A stretch of 64,000 bases of DNA from positions 33,110,226 through 33,174,225 of the forward strand of contig NC_134276.1 of assembly GCF_949628215.1 (NCBI RefSeq), written 5' to 3'. The notes under the pieces were generated by a model, which saw nothing but the letters and a program-made list of their open reading frames with translations, was not told the DNA's origin and ran no database searches. This document shows positions 49,148 to 63,344 of the stretch, piece after piece. The translations under genes and the position numbers were made by a program. This stretch comes from Phalacrocorax aristotelis. Its lineage: Eukaryota; Chordata; Aves; Suliformes; Phalacrocoracidae. Position 1 is the first letter of the stretch, and each line of letters starts with the position of its first letter.

Positions 49148-52100
49148 CTATGCATGTTGTAGATATTAATCATATAGAAGTATTCAGTAATGATTCAAAT
49201 GGTGGCTTTTTTCAAGAGGGTTGATAGTGTCTTATGTATTTTCCTGAGTGTGTGGGAAGCTTTTTTTATCTGCCCTGGATTGTGTTTATTTTTGTCAATG
49301 AAGTCTTGACTTAAATGAAGGAAAGAGGGTCCTGTGAGATTCAGTGTATGGTTAAACACTCTCCAACCCAGATCAGTCAGTGGGGTAAGTTTCTATTTTG
49401 GTACGGTTGTTTGATGTCTGTCATCTTCCCTGTTCTGAATAATTTTGTGAAAGTGGTAAGCCTAGGCTAGAAATAAATCTTTATGTGTTTTCATATGTGT
49501 TTTTTTATGTATGACTTGATACTGTTTTTTTTCTTGCATGCAACCTAAACCAAGTGCTAATATTTCAACAGATACAGAATGACAGTCAAACACTGCACAC
49601 TGGTATGCCTGTGAAGAGGCACTGCCAAAATTAATTGTCTATTGCAAAAGCTGGGAGTTCTGGCAGATCAAAGCAGGTAGGTGTGAAGGTGCTTGCATGG
49701 AGAGAAGGTACAGGGACAGCTCAATGCAAACAGTTTTACTTAAGTAGAGCCAAATGATATATTTCAAATGGCCTTTACCGTGGCTGACTTATGAGCATTT
49801 TTTTATTATAAAACCTGTGGTTGTATTATTCCAAGTTATATTTGAGAGAATGACACGATTTTAATTTGATAGTAAAATATGGGTGAATTTGAGGCCTAGT
49901 CAAATATGGAAAGCGAAGTCAGCAAATCTTCAGAAACGTTTAAATAGCTAATTAAAGACATCATGTTATGTGTGATGGTGGCAGTACAAGATAATGTAGA
50001 ATGCATTTTTCATGTACTGTTAACACCTACTAGGTAAAAAAAAAATGTATTTCTAATTTAAAACATAACTGATTGCACATGAGACTTTTTAAACTTGAAT
50101 CCTGAACCTAAGAGTCAGACTATATTATTGCAGAGGTATCGTGGTGTGCTTGCACATCAGTTGCAAGTCATGACTCTAAATTGGTTTCTGTCTCCACTGT
50201 CACCAGCTTGTGCTAGACAAAAATAATTCTTAGTTACATCACACATTTGGTGCTGGAGAACTAACACAGCTTACAATAGCATTTGATGTCAGTTTGTCTC
50301 AGTAGTAAGAGTTACTAGAAAACTCAGTCCAGTTCTGGACATAGAGTTCTTATTGCTACTGAAAATGAGGAAAGGATCAAGCCTGTTGGACAGACTGCAT
50401 GCTAAATTTATAAGCTCTGGAGTCAGGAAGTTCTTTTAATGTAAAACATATAGAAATTATTATTTGATATGGAAAGTTACACAAGCGCTCAATTCTGAAA
50501 TGCATGTTTTGACTACTTTCCAAAGTAGAACTTCTTAAAACTGGTGACTTTAAAAAAAGAACTCATGTGTTTAGCTTTTATTTTCCAGTGTGTCCATGTT
50601 GCCCTTTACTAACAATATTCTATGAAATATACATATATATGAGTAAATATTGCATGAAAGGGGCATTTTTTTGCTGTATCTGAGTTCTCCAGAGATCCCA
50701 GACACCAGGGGAAAGTCATAAAGGAGATGATCAAGGGTCAAAACCTACAGGAAAAATCTTCAGCTATACCCACCTGAAAATTCAGTTTTGACTTCAACCC
50801 ACCACCCCAAAAAATCCCCAAATCACAGGCATCCAGTCTGGTGTGGCAGTTGAACAGTACTGGAATCACTCCTCTTAACATCGCTTACGTGTAGTATTTC
50901 AGCTTCCAGGTTTTGGTCTGGAAGACCCTGACCAGAGAATTGTAGGAATTATGTGAAGATTGAGAACTCAGTAAGAAAAACGATGCTTTAAAAAAAAAAT
51001 TGTGTAAGAAGTTCATGTAAGCTAATAGCATGTAAATGGAATCGAATTAAATCAAGCAAGCCATGTATTAAGAGCTAAAAAGGAAAATACAAAGACACTG
51101 TTAATATTAAGAAATACAGATTTTACGTAATTTCTTCAGATAAGTTCAAGGTATGCGTAAATACTGTAACGTTTGCTGCTATAGTTGGCTTTCTTAAGGA
51201 GGAAAAAAGCTAACAATCCTAAAACACTGATATATATTTTTTTTAAAAAAATCAGTTAATGCACTCTGTCCAGAAGCTTAGAATTTCCCTCGGGCTGAAT
51301 GAAGGTCTGTCTCTATGACAGAAATGTATATTAGTGCCAGTAAAGTCTGTTAAACTGGTTTAAAATGTGGTTTAGTTAGGGCAAAAAAAGGTTTGCTCTC
51401 AACTGTACTTGGCATGCAAAGTTGACAGAAACAAAAAGCACGTTAATAAAGACATTTAAAAATATTCTTGCAATGTAAACAGTTTTAAAAATCAAAAATA
51501 TTTGCAATGCTGTTTAACAAATACCCATTTCCTTAATTTCATAAAATTGATAAACTGTTGATGGGAATTATTTTTACAAGGTAGTGTTTTCTGTAATCAA
51601 CCCATCATTCAATTTTATACCCCTAGTGCTTCCTGCTGTTATATATGTGCCAAGAAATACTGGCTGGGTTTCTCAAATGTGCGTTGCCCTGACAGCTATA
51701 TGCAATTTTGGAATTCTTTGTCATGCTGAGGTCAAAAAAGCGGTAGCTTTGCACCACTCCTAAACTGGCAATAGGAAAGGTCTTTTGGGGATTGGTACCT
51801 ATGCCAGTCTAGGGTAGGTACTGTCTGATAATGTAGACAATGCTCTGGCCCTCTCTGGTTTTTAGTAGGCCTTTAAAGAAGTTGAGCACGAAACATTTCA
51901 GGAGAGAGGCCAAAGTGTTAAATTCTGAAATTTAGAAAGTCAGGATTCCTACTATTCTATTTGTCTGCAAGTTTAGCTTTTAATGATGGGTTGCATGACG
52001 CTTAATCTCTTAAAATCAACACTTTGATCAATGGGTTTGCCGTTTCTGCATCTTGGGACTTGATAACATTATCTGGTATAGCCATTGTAATGCTCAATGA

Positions 52101-55100
52101 CTTCTTCCCTTCTCCCTTGTCAAGTTCCCTCCTCCCCCCAAAAAAACCCAACACCAGGAAGTTTTGGGAAAACAATATTTTTTCATAGTGTCAGTAGCTT
52201 GGAATTTAAACAATCAGCCTTACATCACTACTGTTGATACTTTAATATGCATGTCATGTTGGTGCTAGTTTCTAGGAGAAGGATGCTTTACTAAAATTTG
52301 TTGTTCTTGTAATGTTTATTTCAAATAACAGTTCAACTGGATGCTGGTGCATAGATCCTGCAGTGGGTTTGCAGCCTGCACGTATTTCTAGAGGTATGAC
52401 TAATAGCAGCAGGGCAACAGCTATCTAACCTAGAACAAGTTTCATTTTTAGGAACTGCAATTACTCCATATGGCTAGTTGCACTTCAAATATAAAAGAAT
52501 TGCATGATGCTTTAAAATTTTGGTTTGAGTGTTGAGAAATAGTTGGTCTAGCTGCAGGTAACTTGAATCAGGTGTGACTGTTTTGTTTCCATGTTCTTTC
52601 ACTTGGATCCTGCAGTTGTTGGAGCTGCAGTATTCGAAAGAAAAAAAGTATTGTTGCTTATATTCTCTACCACTTACCAAATACATAGGTTCAGTTTTTT
52701 GCTTATCTTGCAGATGCTGTTCTATAGAATTTACTCACAGTTGTTTGAACTTTGCTGGCTATTGAGTTTCTGCTCACTGGTGCAGAAAAATGGGGATCGC
52801 TCTTCACTGGCTCTTGAATTAGTGAGTGGCAGTGAAATCTGCCACGTAGAGAAGGAAGGTGGAAGAAAGCACTAAAGGGAGTTTTCCTCCCAGAATATTT
52901 ATCAGCAGTGGAAACACATTGCAGAGATTCCTTTCTTTGCCCAAAGGAGATGAGAGCACTGATTATAGGATTCCTTACTGTCTTCTGTAAGCTCACAAAC
53001 AGAACTACCAGTGTCTTTCCTGAATTCATTTATATCTGAAGATCATCAACAGATGATGTTCTTCTGTCATCCTGGCCATAATTTCTTCCTGCTCCAACTA
53101 GACGGATTCCATCGCAGCCTGCACTTGAAGTGAATCTGCAAACTCTGCAGTACAGTGACTGAGAAGAGCTGTTGTATATTCAGTTCCTTACACTGGCTTA
53201 ACATCCCATCTCAGTAGCGTGAATTGCTTCTGATGGTTGATGTGAGGCAACAAAGAAACCTCTCTCAAAATTCCTGTAAGAGGGATTCAGGTATTTTGGA
53301 TGGTCTATTCTAGACCTCTTTTCCATTCTTTTAAAAGTTTAGAAGAGCAAAGGAGTGTTTATTAGCGTTTCTCATCTCAAAATGCAGAAAAATGTAGCTG
53401 TTTCAGCCTGAAATACGTATCTGTATATAGGAATCAGGCTAGTATTTTTGATAGCTAAAACACAAAAATTACCAACGTTAGTTATTCTCCAGAGTTCAAG
53501 ACAAGACTGTTCAAAAGAAGAAAGATGTATGAAAGGATAAAAATTAGAAGTAAAGGAGTCTCCCTTTCTTGGAAAGGGAGAGATACCATGACCTTGATGT
53601 AAGGAAAGGAATTTAAAAACAAGTTATTCCTAACACTGTGTGTGATGGATCTTACAGAAACTGTTTTGCTGTTCAGCTATTTTCATGAGGAAAACACCAA
53701 TGGACAAAGTCCCCATAAATGAGGGTTTTTTCTTAAATTTTTCATTGGATCTTTGTCTCTTCTGCTGAACTGCTGCATGAATAGAATAAGATCAAGTAAT
53801 CATCTCTTCTACATCCCTGAGACTTCAGTAGATGATTCCATACTGTGCAGTATATTGAAGGTGATCTGGAATCTTTTTCCAGTGAATAGGATCTTTCCCT
53901 GGTGAAAGAGGATTTCTCAAAGGCAGCTGTATCTTGATATTACAGGGGCCTAGGCAGATTCCTGTTTGAAAGGAACCTGCAATAAGCTGGATCATGCTGC
54001 TTTGCCTGGGTTGATTTGCTCTGTTACCATCTCTTGCTTGCAGCTAGAAAAGAATATTGACTTTGGAAGTGTTAGTAGTGTTTGTAGGCTTCAATGCATC
54101 ACCTGAAATTAAGCCTGTAACGTTGTATATGGCATTGTAGTTATGAATTGTAAGTAGCAATTATTAGCAACTTTAAAAGTTTCTGAGATTCAAGGTATTG
54201 TATGTTATCTGCTAAAAAAGAACCTTCTATTCACAAAGGAACCTTAAGAAATGTGCTTTTAATTATACTGTCCTCTTATAATTTTTTTTTAGCCAGCAAG
54301 TACAGAGCAGTAGAAATTTGCACTGAACGTGTTCTGTTTATGATATTTTCTCTTCTTTTGTCTTGTATCCTCTACCTTACTGGAAGAGGAGAGTATAAAC
54401 ATCATCCTGGAGACATCTGTTGGCCAAGTACGTTTGTGTGTGTTGGTCAGTTACTCTTTCCAAACAGAACGACCTTTCACAAAACCATGCATGTGGGATG
54501 AAGAGACTGAATCTGACTCTCTGACCTTTGAAAGTTGATCTGAAATAATCAAAAAGGCAATGTTTTATCAGATTGAAAGGTATAGGAACACATCTTGGTC
54601 TTCTGTTGAAATGTCATGAAATTCCACTAAAAGACAATGAATCCTATTATTTCTGTGAAATAGTCTTGCTGTTTAGAGCAAACCCTCTTCCCTTAGATTG
54701 AGATACCATCATCATATTAAATGTCCTAGGAGGAACCAAGAAGCCAAGTATCCTTCTGCATGCCAAAGCAGTTTCTCTGGAAGAAACTTGCTGATTTCTG
54801 TTTTAATTACTGTAGGACATCAGGTTCTGTCCTTGATGGCTTTATTGGTCACCTGTTTAAAAAAAGACATTTTCCTGTCTGCTACTCTAACTGCAAAAAT
54901 TAAAGATGCTTTGTAAAAATACATTATTGCTGTGGTTTTAATGACAAAACATAGCTGCTTTTTTTTTTTTCCAACTGCTCCTTGTATTACTTGGCGCACA
55001 GTGAAGGAAAGTGTCTTTGAGTAGGGGAAGCTTATAATTGGAGGACACATGAGACACTTAACCATATAAAGCTATTTTGTTTAGTTGTGAACTCTAAAGG

Positions 55101-58100
55101 AGAAGATGAAGAAACACCACCAAAATTGCCCCCAAATTAAGTGAAATTACATCAAACATAATGAGTAGCATACTTTCATGGTTAAATATTGGATCACACT
55201 CTGCCTGGTGTCTTGAGAGCAAGGAAGAGCACTGCAGGTAAAATGATAGTGCCTCATCCAAGGCACACAGCGCAGTGGGTACCCTACATGCAAATACCAG
55301 ACACTCTTGCTGTTGTGCAAAAGGTATTGCAATGGATAGTAACCAGCAAATGCAAACTGGAGCGGCTATGCATATAATTGTGTTTTAAGTCCAGAGACTT
55401 CCGATTCTGTGTTGTTGCATGTTGGCTCTATGCTACTGATAAAATTTCACAGGAGTCTGTGAGCTGTCAGTATTTGTGAAGAAGAAAATTTCAGCTCTTA
55501 TGCATCATATTTTTGTTAGTCAAACAATGACAATTAACTCCTAGGACATCTAGGTTTTCAGGAAAAATGAGGAACATTCTAGAAATCCAGAAACCTGATC
55601 CAGGAACTTGGATAGGTTCTTAGCTACCACAGCAATCATAATGTGCCTAGGTTAAGTCAGGCTGTCACAAGAGCATTATACTGCTGTCAGTGTTTGGTCG
55701 ATCTGATTTTGCAAATAGAGTAGAAGACTTGAAATTGGAGTAAGGCCTTTACAGAGGAGTTGGGGATGGGGTTAGGAAGTCATTGGTAAGGGAAACATTC
55801 AGGTAAGTATTATTGTTTCTTAAAGAGATAATGGGGAGACGTTCACTGCATTGCAATAGATGCTATTTTTAATTCACTTGAGAGAAAGTGAACAGAGGAG
55901 AGATTTGGAACTTTTTTCCAAGAAATGCACTTAAATTCTCCCCCCTTCCTCCACCTACATCTACTTGTAAGAAACAGAACTTTCTGGACAGAACATCTTA
56001 TGATTGATCTCGTCTATTGGTAGATGTCTTAAAAGTCTTGAAAGTTCATAGCTGAACACTTTGGGTGGTATTTTTTGGCATCAGAGCATGAAAAAAACTG
56101 CATGTCTAGTACTCATCTCTTGTCATCCTCCCCTATTGCAGTGACTGTGTATGTCTCTGTGTGGCAGAGAATGAGGGAATGCAGATCATTATTCAAGAAG
56201 TTACCAACTAGCACTTTTCCTTCCCCTCCAGTCTTTCTGCCTCCCTATCCTGGAAGTATGGAGTCCCCGCCTCAGCCTACAGCTTCATTCTTTTTCCAGC
56301 TGCCCACAAAAGTAAAGAACCAGTGTGAGTTTGAAGAAAGAATCCGCTCAGAGGACTGAGTCTCAAGCAAAAGCTCCATGTTGCAGGCTCAGAAAGAAAC
56401 TTCCTTTGGGGAAGGATCTGCTTCCAGGATTTGCTCGTCTCTTTTTCCTTGGGCAAACAGAATTCTTGAAGCAAACAACAGGGTTGCAGGTAGGTAGGGC
56501 CCCTTTGAACTGCCATCCGCTCAGGTGTGAAGGATGGACTTTATGCTGTTTCTCTATGCTTTTTTATATTGATGTCGTCTTCACTTCTCTAGGCTGAGAG
56601 AGGGAAAGAGTGTGAGCATTTTAAAGAAAAAATGTGGGGGGAGAGAGAGGAGAAAAAAATATCCTGGCCACTTGGAAAGAATGTTTTTTATGCCTCTGTG
56701 TAAGCTTCCTGTCCACGGGTCATATTTGTACTTCAGTTCTTTGAAGCACTAATGACATTCTTCGTCTGACCCTTTTCTAGACAGGAAACTAAGTCAAGAG
56801 CAGAAACTGGTGGCTGGGACCAAGGTAATAAGGTCAGTGATTGTACATGGCCCATAGCCACACAATTTTCATCTCCTCCCTGTCTCTTTGCACCAGTGGT
56901 AGGTTTGAATGAGCCACCAAATGGGTTTGAAATCCAACTTGACTCCCAGCGCTGGAAAAGCTCCCCAGTTCTAAACATGTAAATATGTTCTTCCTTCAGA
57001 GGAGCCTGTGGCTGCTGGGTTTAAGTCCTGTTTCTTTGTCCATGTGAAGGAAAATGAGTGGAACACCCTGATTAAGGGGATGTGCTACCAACCCTCATGA
57101 TCAGCAATCCCTCAGGCCTAGAGGAGGGGAATCAGTAGAATCAGCTCAGGTAAATTCTGCCTTTCTCGCTTCATGCTGTGCAGAGCAACAGCCTCTTCCT
57201 TGCAAACATCGGCAGCCCACAGTCAGACCTTTCTTTTTCCAGCTGTGTCATTGCTGGCACAGGAAGTTTATTCTAAATTCCCTTTTTGATTTTTAGCAAA
57301 AGGAATCACTTGAAAACTGGCAATGAAATTCTAAGGAAATTTTACCAGTTCCTCTTTCATTCTGAGTTGAAGTCATTTGGAACTATGTTACATGCATTAT
57401 TACTTTGGTGCATCTTGTGACTCTTCTCTCCCTCTTCATTCCCTCCAAATTGCTTCAGGACACCTTCTAACCTTTATACTGCATCACAAGCCTTCAGCAG
57501 AAGATCTTGAGAGCCATTTATGTTGCTGGAAGATGACTGGGTTTGGATCTTGGCCTTCCTTAAGCAGGATCTCCTGACAAAAATGGGATTGGGAAAGAAA
57601 TGACTCCTTTTTCCATCACAGAGAGCCACCCTAGAAATGGAGGCCTAGGCAGAAAATAACTTCTAATGCATCATTCTTTAGGAAACTTGTTTGGTCTCCC
57701 ACAGTTCTTTTGTTACAATGTCATAAAGATGTCTTCTATGAAACCTAAACCTGGCATCTTCCTATCTGAAGATCAAGTCAATAAATCCAAGTTTAAGAGT
57801 TTACAGGTCTAATAATGTGATCAGATCTTGCTGTCCCCTGCATAGATGCCATGTGAATCTGTGAAACAGGGTTCTCCTGTAGCTGACTGTTATATTTATA
57901 ATGCCTTTTCTACTTATAGTCCATTTAAACGATTAGAAATAATATTAATAAAGCTTCTCGTGAAAATGGTATTTAATTAGGCTTCTACTTCTCCAGGTTT
58001 ACTTAAAAATAAATTTGAGCGAAAAATATCACAATGGCAATATGGGAAGTACTTGCATCTTTTGAGGTTTCCTGTGGTTTTGTGTCAAGAAAAGGTATGT

Positions 58101-60639
58101 TAGCAGTGTTGAGAGCACTGTGAAAGTGGAAAACTTGAATTTTTTTCTTTTTTTGATCTTTAAGAGTGAAAAGTTATTTGTTAGAAAGCAGAAAGCTTTT
58201 AATTGTTTTCCCCCTAAGGGATTCTATAGTCAAACTTAATTAAAAGTCTTGAGATCTCAAATGAAAACCCTATGTTTGGCAGTAGTGAACAGCACACACA
58301 CACACCCGTGTACTTTTGTTCTTTTTGCTATAGGAAATTAGTTTTGAAGAATAGGACTTACTTTTAATGTTCAGATTAGGAAAGGGGAAGGCTTTGTTCT
58401 GAAGCCGAGTGTGAGAAGGGGTGGCAGGAGGGTGAACCGGACCCTCTGGCAGTAGGTAAAGAGCACTTTTTATATTCCTGTTTTCTGCTTCTGGCAGTTG
58501 GAGTAAACTAGTCAGACGCTTGTGCTTGAATCCAATTAATTTCTTAAATCACTTACAACAAAACATTGTTTTTTAACTAATGCCTAGATCTGTCATTAAA
58601 TTCACCAGCATATTTAAACTGTTGAACAGTCTTAATGTAGCCCTGAGGCTACTGCTTCATGGCATTTGTGACTTCTTACTATGCTGGAATGCATTGCAGT
58701 CTTAGTACATTCTAAAAATAATTGTTCAGATGGTGCTGTTAAGTACATACTTATGTAGTGAGCCATTTTCACTGGACTTTCTGAAATTTGGCACTCTGGA
58801 TGGCTTTTTAATATCCTTTTTTTCTGTGAATATCAAACTTCTGTCTTGCTGCTTCTGTGGTTATTGAGTAAAATGCTAAATTTATAACCTGGTATTTTTG
58901 GAAGACTAATAGTTGGATGCATGTGTTAAACTATGCAACCACAGTAACACTTGTGAACTTTGGAGTTTAAAGAGAAATCGGGTTAACTCTAATGTATCAA
59001 ATTGAGTACCTTTTTTTAATATGTGGAAATATGTACGTGGTGACGGTAAAATCGAGTAGTTCTTCTAGGTATAGACATGAACTGTGTGCTGAACAGGAGT
59101 AATCTAGAAGTTACAAGCTGAAGATTTGTGAGTCTCAGAAATAAATACTAACATCTGTGGCTAGAGGTCTGTGCCAGCAGTTACTTTAGTTGAAAATACC
59201 TGGTTTTCTAACTTCTAGTCCATTTAAAGTTTGATAATTTTCTGTGCCTTCCTTAATATGCATACTTGCCTCAGCCACAGTTTTTGGTCATTTTATTCTG
59301 TAGTATAAGGTAAATATAAGACCATCAAATACTTATGAACACGAAATACTTAGAGTAAAATAACAGGGGCACTGAGAACTGTTTCTAATGTTGTTGTCTC
59401 AGTTGCTGTTGCAATTAGGGGAAAAAAAAGAAAACCCAAACAAAAAAAAAACACCCGGTTGCTATTCTACAGCCAGTGTTTTGATACTTCTCATCTATCA
59501 GCATTGTGTTAGTGTATTGCTATCATGCTCTGAGTTTTGCAGCTGGAATTCTTGGTTCTCAATACATCTTTAGAGCAATAACTTCTGCCTTTGTGTTATT
59601 AAATAATAAAGATGTCTAAAACCATTTTCTTGTTTATATTGTACTTACCATAACTGTATGAGTATTGAGTGATTTCTGACTGACTCCAGAATACCAGGAA
59701 ATATGGAAAAACACTGTATGATTTTAGAGGTTTTTAATCCCCAGTACTAACAGAATTTCACAAAATAGATTTGCAGTGTTCCTATTTTTCCTCTTTCTAT
59801 TCCCTTCAAGATTCCTTGAGCATTTGAGCTACCTAACTCACTTCACGTAATCCTTTACATCTTCTTGACCAGATGCCAGTTCCTCCTAATTGTTTCACAG
59901 CCAGTCAATAAAATCCTGGCTGTTGACAGCTCCTTTTTTCCTGTCCCAGAAGAGCGATCTTGTTTAACCTGAAAGATTTGCTTTCTTCTTTCCACCTTCT
60001 ATCCACCCTCTGTGGCTTGCGTTGCAACTCTTTCTCTGTTATGGGATGCTTTGAGAGTAAGGAAGTATTCTGTAAAGATCAGGAAATTTTGGGGGAAAAT
60101 TTTGCTGATGTTGCTACTTCAACCGGAGCTAAACCTGTCATTTCTGTGAGATGCTTTGTCAGTTTAGAGTAGTTTAAGGAAGGGAGATGTATCAAAAAAT
60201 GTGTTGCTTTTATAAATCAACATAATTTTCTGGTTTCCAAATGAGAATAAAGAGTGTAGGTTCTGCAGGGTTTGTATTCCCTTGCTTTACAGTGAGGGAG
60301 GTGGGTAACAAAACATGAACAGTTTTCTCTGAACTGCTGAAAGCCAGACTGGTTCCATCAACAGTGGTGTGCTCTAAGCTGGATTTCACTTCCCCAGTCC
60401 TGCTTCCAGGTCGCTGGGATTTGAGCAGGTAGCAGTGACAAAAAATAATTTTTCAGATCTTCTTTTTATGGAGGAAAGTAGATTGATACCTTGTTTTGCC
60501 AGACCTCCGTTATTGATCTGTGAAAGAATGTGATTTAGGACTTAGTTTAGAAAAGTGTTTTTAACTGAAACCTGGAAAAAAGCCTTCTCTGAAAGCAATG
60601 GTAACAAACGGTTGAACCCTTCCAGTTTTGTTTTTTGTG

Positions 60640-60710
60640 CAAACTTTGTGAAGAATTGGCGGCTGCGCAGCTCCTAAGCCAGGTCCATAAGCTGATATCA
60701 TCAACATGAG
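60640..60710 (+). other. Candidate alternative first exon of TSC22D1 (ATG-AG|GTGAGT)
   Basis: ATG at 60,706 (A at -3, A at +4) is followed by AG and a consensus donor GTGAGT at 60,711. The exon would thus supply only Met plus two bases of a Ser codon in phase 2, the same phase as the long-isoform donor. Splicing to the shared exon 2 would give a protein starting directly before the TSC box. The 50 bases upstream are GC-richer with several CpGs (GGCGGCTGCGCAG). The 5' end is not defined. I did not find a TATA box. Confidence 0.33.
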
Positions 60711-63325
60711 GTGAGTTGTTCGGTTGTTTCAGGAATTGTTGGGTTTTGCTACTTCAGCTGGGTTGTCTAAATGGCATGGAAGGCTATTGAAAAAATGGTT
60801 TTGAAGACCATATTAAGTTTGTGTTTCTTTGACTGTGACAGCAATGCTCCCCTGATCACTTGCTATTTTTTTTTTAAGAATATAAAATTACTGTTCTAAT
60901 AAACCAACCTATGTTGTTTCATTTCCTTGATCCACTCTTACACATGGGTGGCTTTCTTTTTCTCTCCCTGGTAGAAACCGATGCTTCTTGCTTTTTCTAT
61001 GTACCAGTCAAGTGGAGGTCAGGAAGGTGTGTGGGGTTTAGGCTTCTGTTACAGAGCAGTAAGTGAAGAAATCTATCTTGCACAAATGGGTGTCACTTTT
61101 ATCGGGGGTGAAATAGTTTTATTTATCCCGATGGATGGTTGTAAGAGATTGCACAAACAGAGATGGCTTGGAGTGGCTTCCTTATTAGTAACTATTCTAA
61201 CAACTTCAACCTAACCAGTATTGACCCCTCTTGCCAAATTCAGACAAAGATATAATCTGTACCTCTGAAGTAAATAGCATTTGAACAAATAATGAAACTT
61301 TTATAATTAAATGTAATGTGATCATAACTGACTTTTGAAGATTGAAATGCAATTTAGGTTTCCCCAAAATTTAGCTTTGTGCTGACTTGAACTGAGGTTT
61401 ACTCGTCAGGTGGCATTGCTTTGTTTAGAGCCCACATTAAAATTGTGATAATATTAACACAGGATTGCTAGCAAATGTAAACTGCTATTCAGGAAATGTT
61501 GCTCTTCAGAAATTAATATCACTTCAAGTAATTTTTAGAATTGTTGGCATGGCATATAGGGGGATTAACTCTCTCATTGGTTTTAGCTTTTTTGTGAAAA
61601 ATTAAAAGACTTGTCAAGCAATGCAATAGAGAAGCTGTAGGTTAAAAAGTAGATGAGCATATTTTTGTAGTTCTAATACTAGTAAAAATATGGTGGAATT
61701 TTCTGCAGCTTATGCACTTTTTTTCTATATGTTACCTTGATTAAAAATGGTTTAACTGCCTAGGCAGCATGAGCTTGCAAACTTTTTGCTGCTTCTGGTA
61801 GGAAACCTTTGTTAAAAACACAAGGTAAAGTACCCTGTTGTATATTCTGTGTGTGGGACTACAGGAGGAATGGAAAGACGGTTGGGACATGTCATTTCCG
61901 CAGAAATTACTGACAAGTAACATTCTTACCTGTTTTTCCAAAGCTTGGTTCCCTGTGGCCAGGGGAAGGCTTAAGGCATAAAATCAGGAAATCTCATCTC
62001 CTTAAGGTAGAAGTTTATTTCTGTTCTCATACGTTATGTTGCCCCACAATTGTATATCCTGGTATTTACTGGAGAGGGAGGGTATTATGGAAGGCTAGGA
62101 AACACGGTTTAATGTGAACTATAAATGAAGTAACGTGAATGTGAAACATGAATCTGAGAAACAGTGGAAATTCCCTTGAAAGCATGTAGGCTGTGACTTG
62201 GGAAAGCATCCTTATCTGTTCAAGTGTTTCAGGGGAATTTTCACACACCTGCTTCTGGCACGTGTTTAGAACTCTTCAGAATAGTAAAATTTGAAATACT
62301 TTTTAAAATTTCTTCCTGATCTCTGATAATACTTTGCATTAGATGAGAAAGCATGAAAAATTAATTTGCAAAAATCTTTTGAGTACATGTATAAATGATG
62401 GAGAGATGAAATCAGGCTGAAGCATGTAAGAGTAAATGAAGAACAGCTGACATCAGCACAGTTGCTGTGTACAGATGGGATGTTCCTGGGTGACTTCAGG
62501 CCTATAGAGAAATTGCGGCTGAGTCAGATACTGGAACAGTGCAGGAATTGGAATAACAAGCAACCAGCTAATGTAGAAACTCTCCCTTAACAAGCAGTAG
62601 ACTTGACAGAAAATCACTTGCAGGAGCTAGAGATTCACCCCCCATAAGCAATGACACTAGTAAAGTCAGGACTCTATAGATTTGTAGCTTGCATGGTCAG
62701 GTTCTCTGGTGCCTAATAAAGTATAAGTGCTGATGTGAAGCTTTATTATGCCTTGGGCACTAGTTACGTTTATCACCTAATCGTGTCTAAAACAGTTGAG
62801 CTAATGCTGCAGTCTTTTTAAGGGGGAAGTAGGGACAAGTTAGGGCCCCTGGATTTGTCCATTTATTTTTGTGTAACTTTTTAAGAGCTTGTATATCTTT
62901 AGAAGCTGCAACCCTCTGTTGGATCTGGCTGAAATTCGAAATAGGTTAAAAAAGGAAAATGTCGGATGTGAGAATAGGGACACTAACAGAAAGAACGTAT
63001 ATTAGTTTCTTTCCTAATCAATTAAGAGTTTGTGTAAAAATAAGAATGTGCTAAACTCCTTAGCTTTTCTTGTGTTAATCTCTTCTCAATTTTACCTCTG
63101 TAGTAACTTAGAATACAGTATATTTTCATATATTGCTTAATTGATCTCTGAACTTTTAAAAAAATATTTACAAAGCACCCAATGAAATTATTTTGAGTAT
63201 TTTAAGGAGCAATAATAATGATGCTGAGGAGTGTTCTAAGTGATTTCTATATTGACATTTTTGTTCCCTTTATACTTGTATGAGTGATATCTTCTAAGTA
63301 TCTGTTCCCTTGTATTTATGCCAGA

Positions 63326-63344
63326 TTTTATTTTATTTTATTTT
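63326..63344. repeat. (TTTTA)n short repeat
   Basis: About four TTTTA units form a short simple repeat. Confidence 0.8.

Noticed and set aside
53559-53581. 10-bp perfect hairpin with a 3-nt loop (TCTCCCTTTC/GAAAGGGAGA)
   Set aside because: Short stem of low complexity, expected several times by chance in 64 kb.
60975-61026. Exon-like 52-nt segment after a strong pyrimidine tract (TTTCTTTTTCTCTCCCTGGTAG)
   Set aside because: Length breaks the TSC22D1 phase and the sequence does not resemble TSC22D1 exon 2; the donor GTGTGT is poor.
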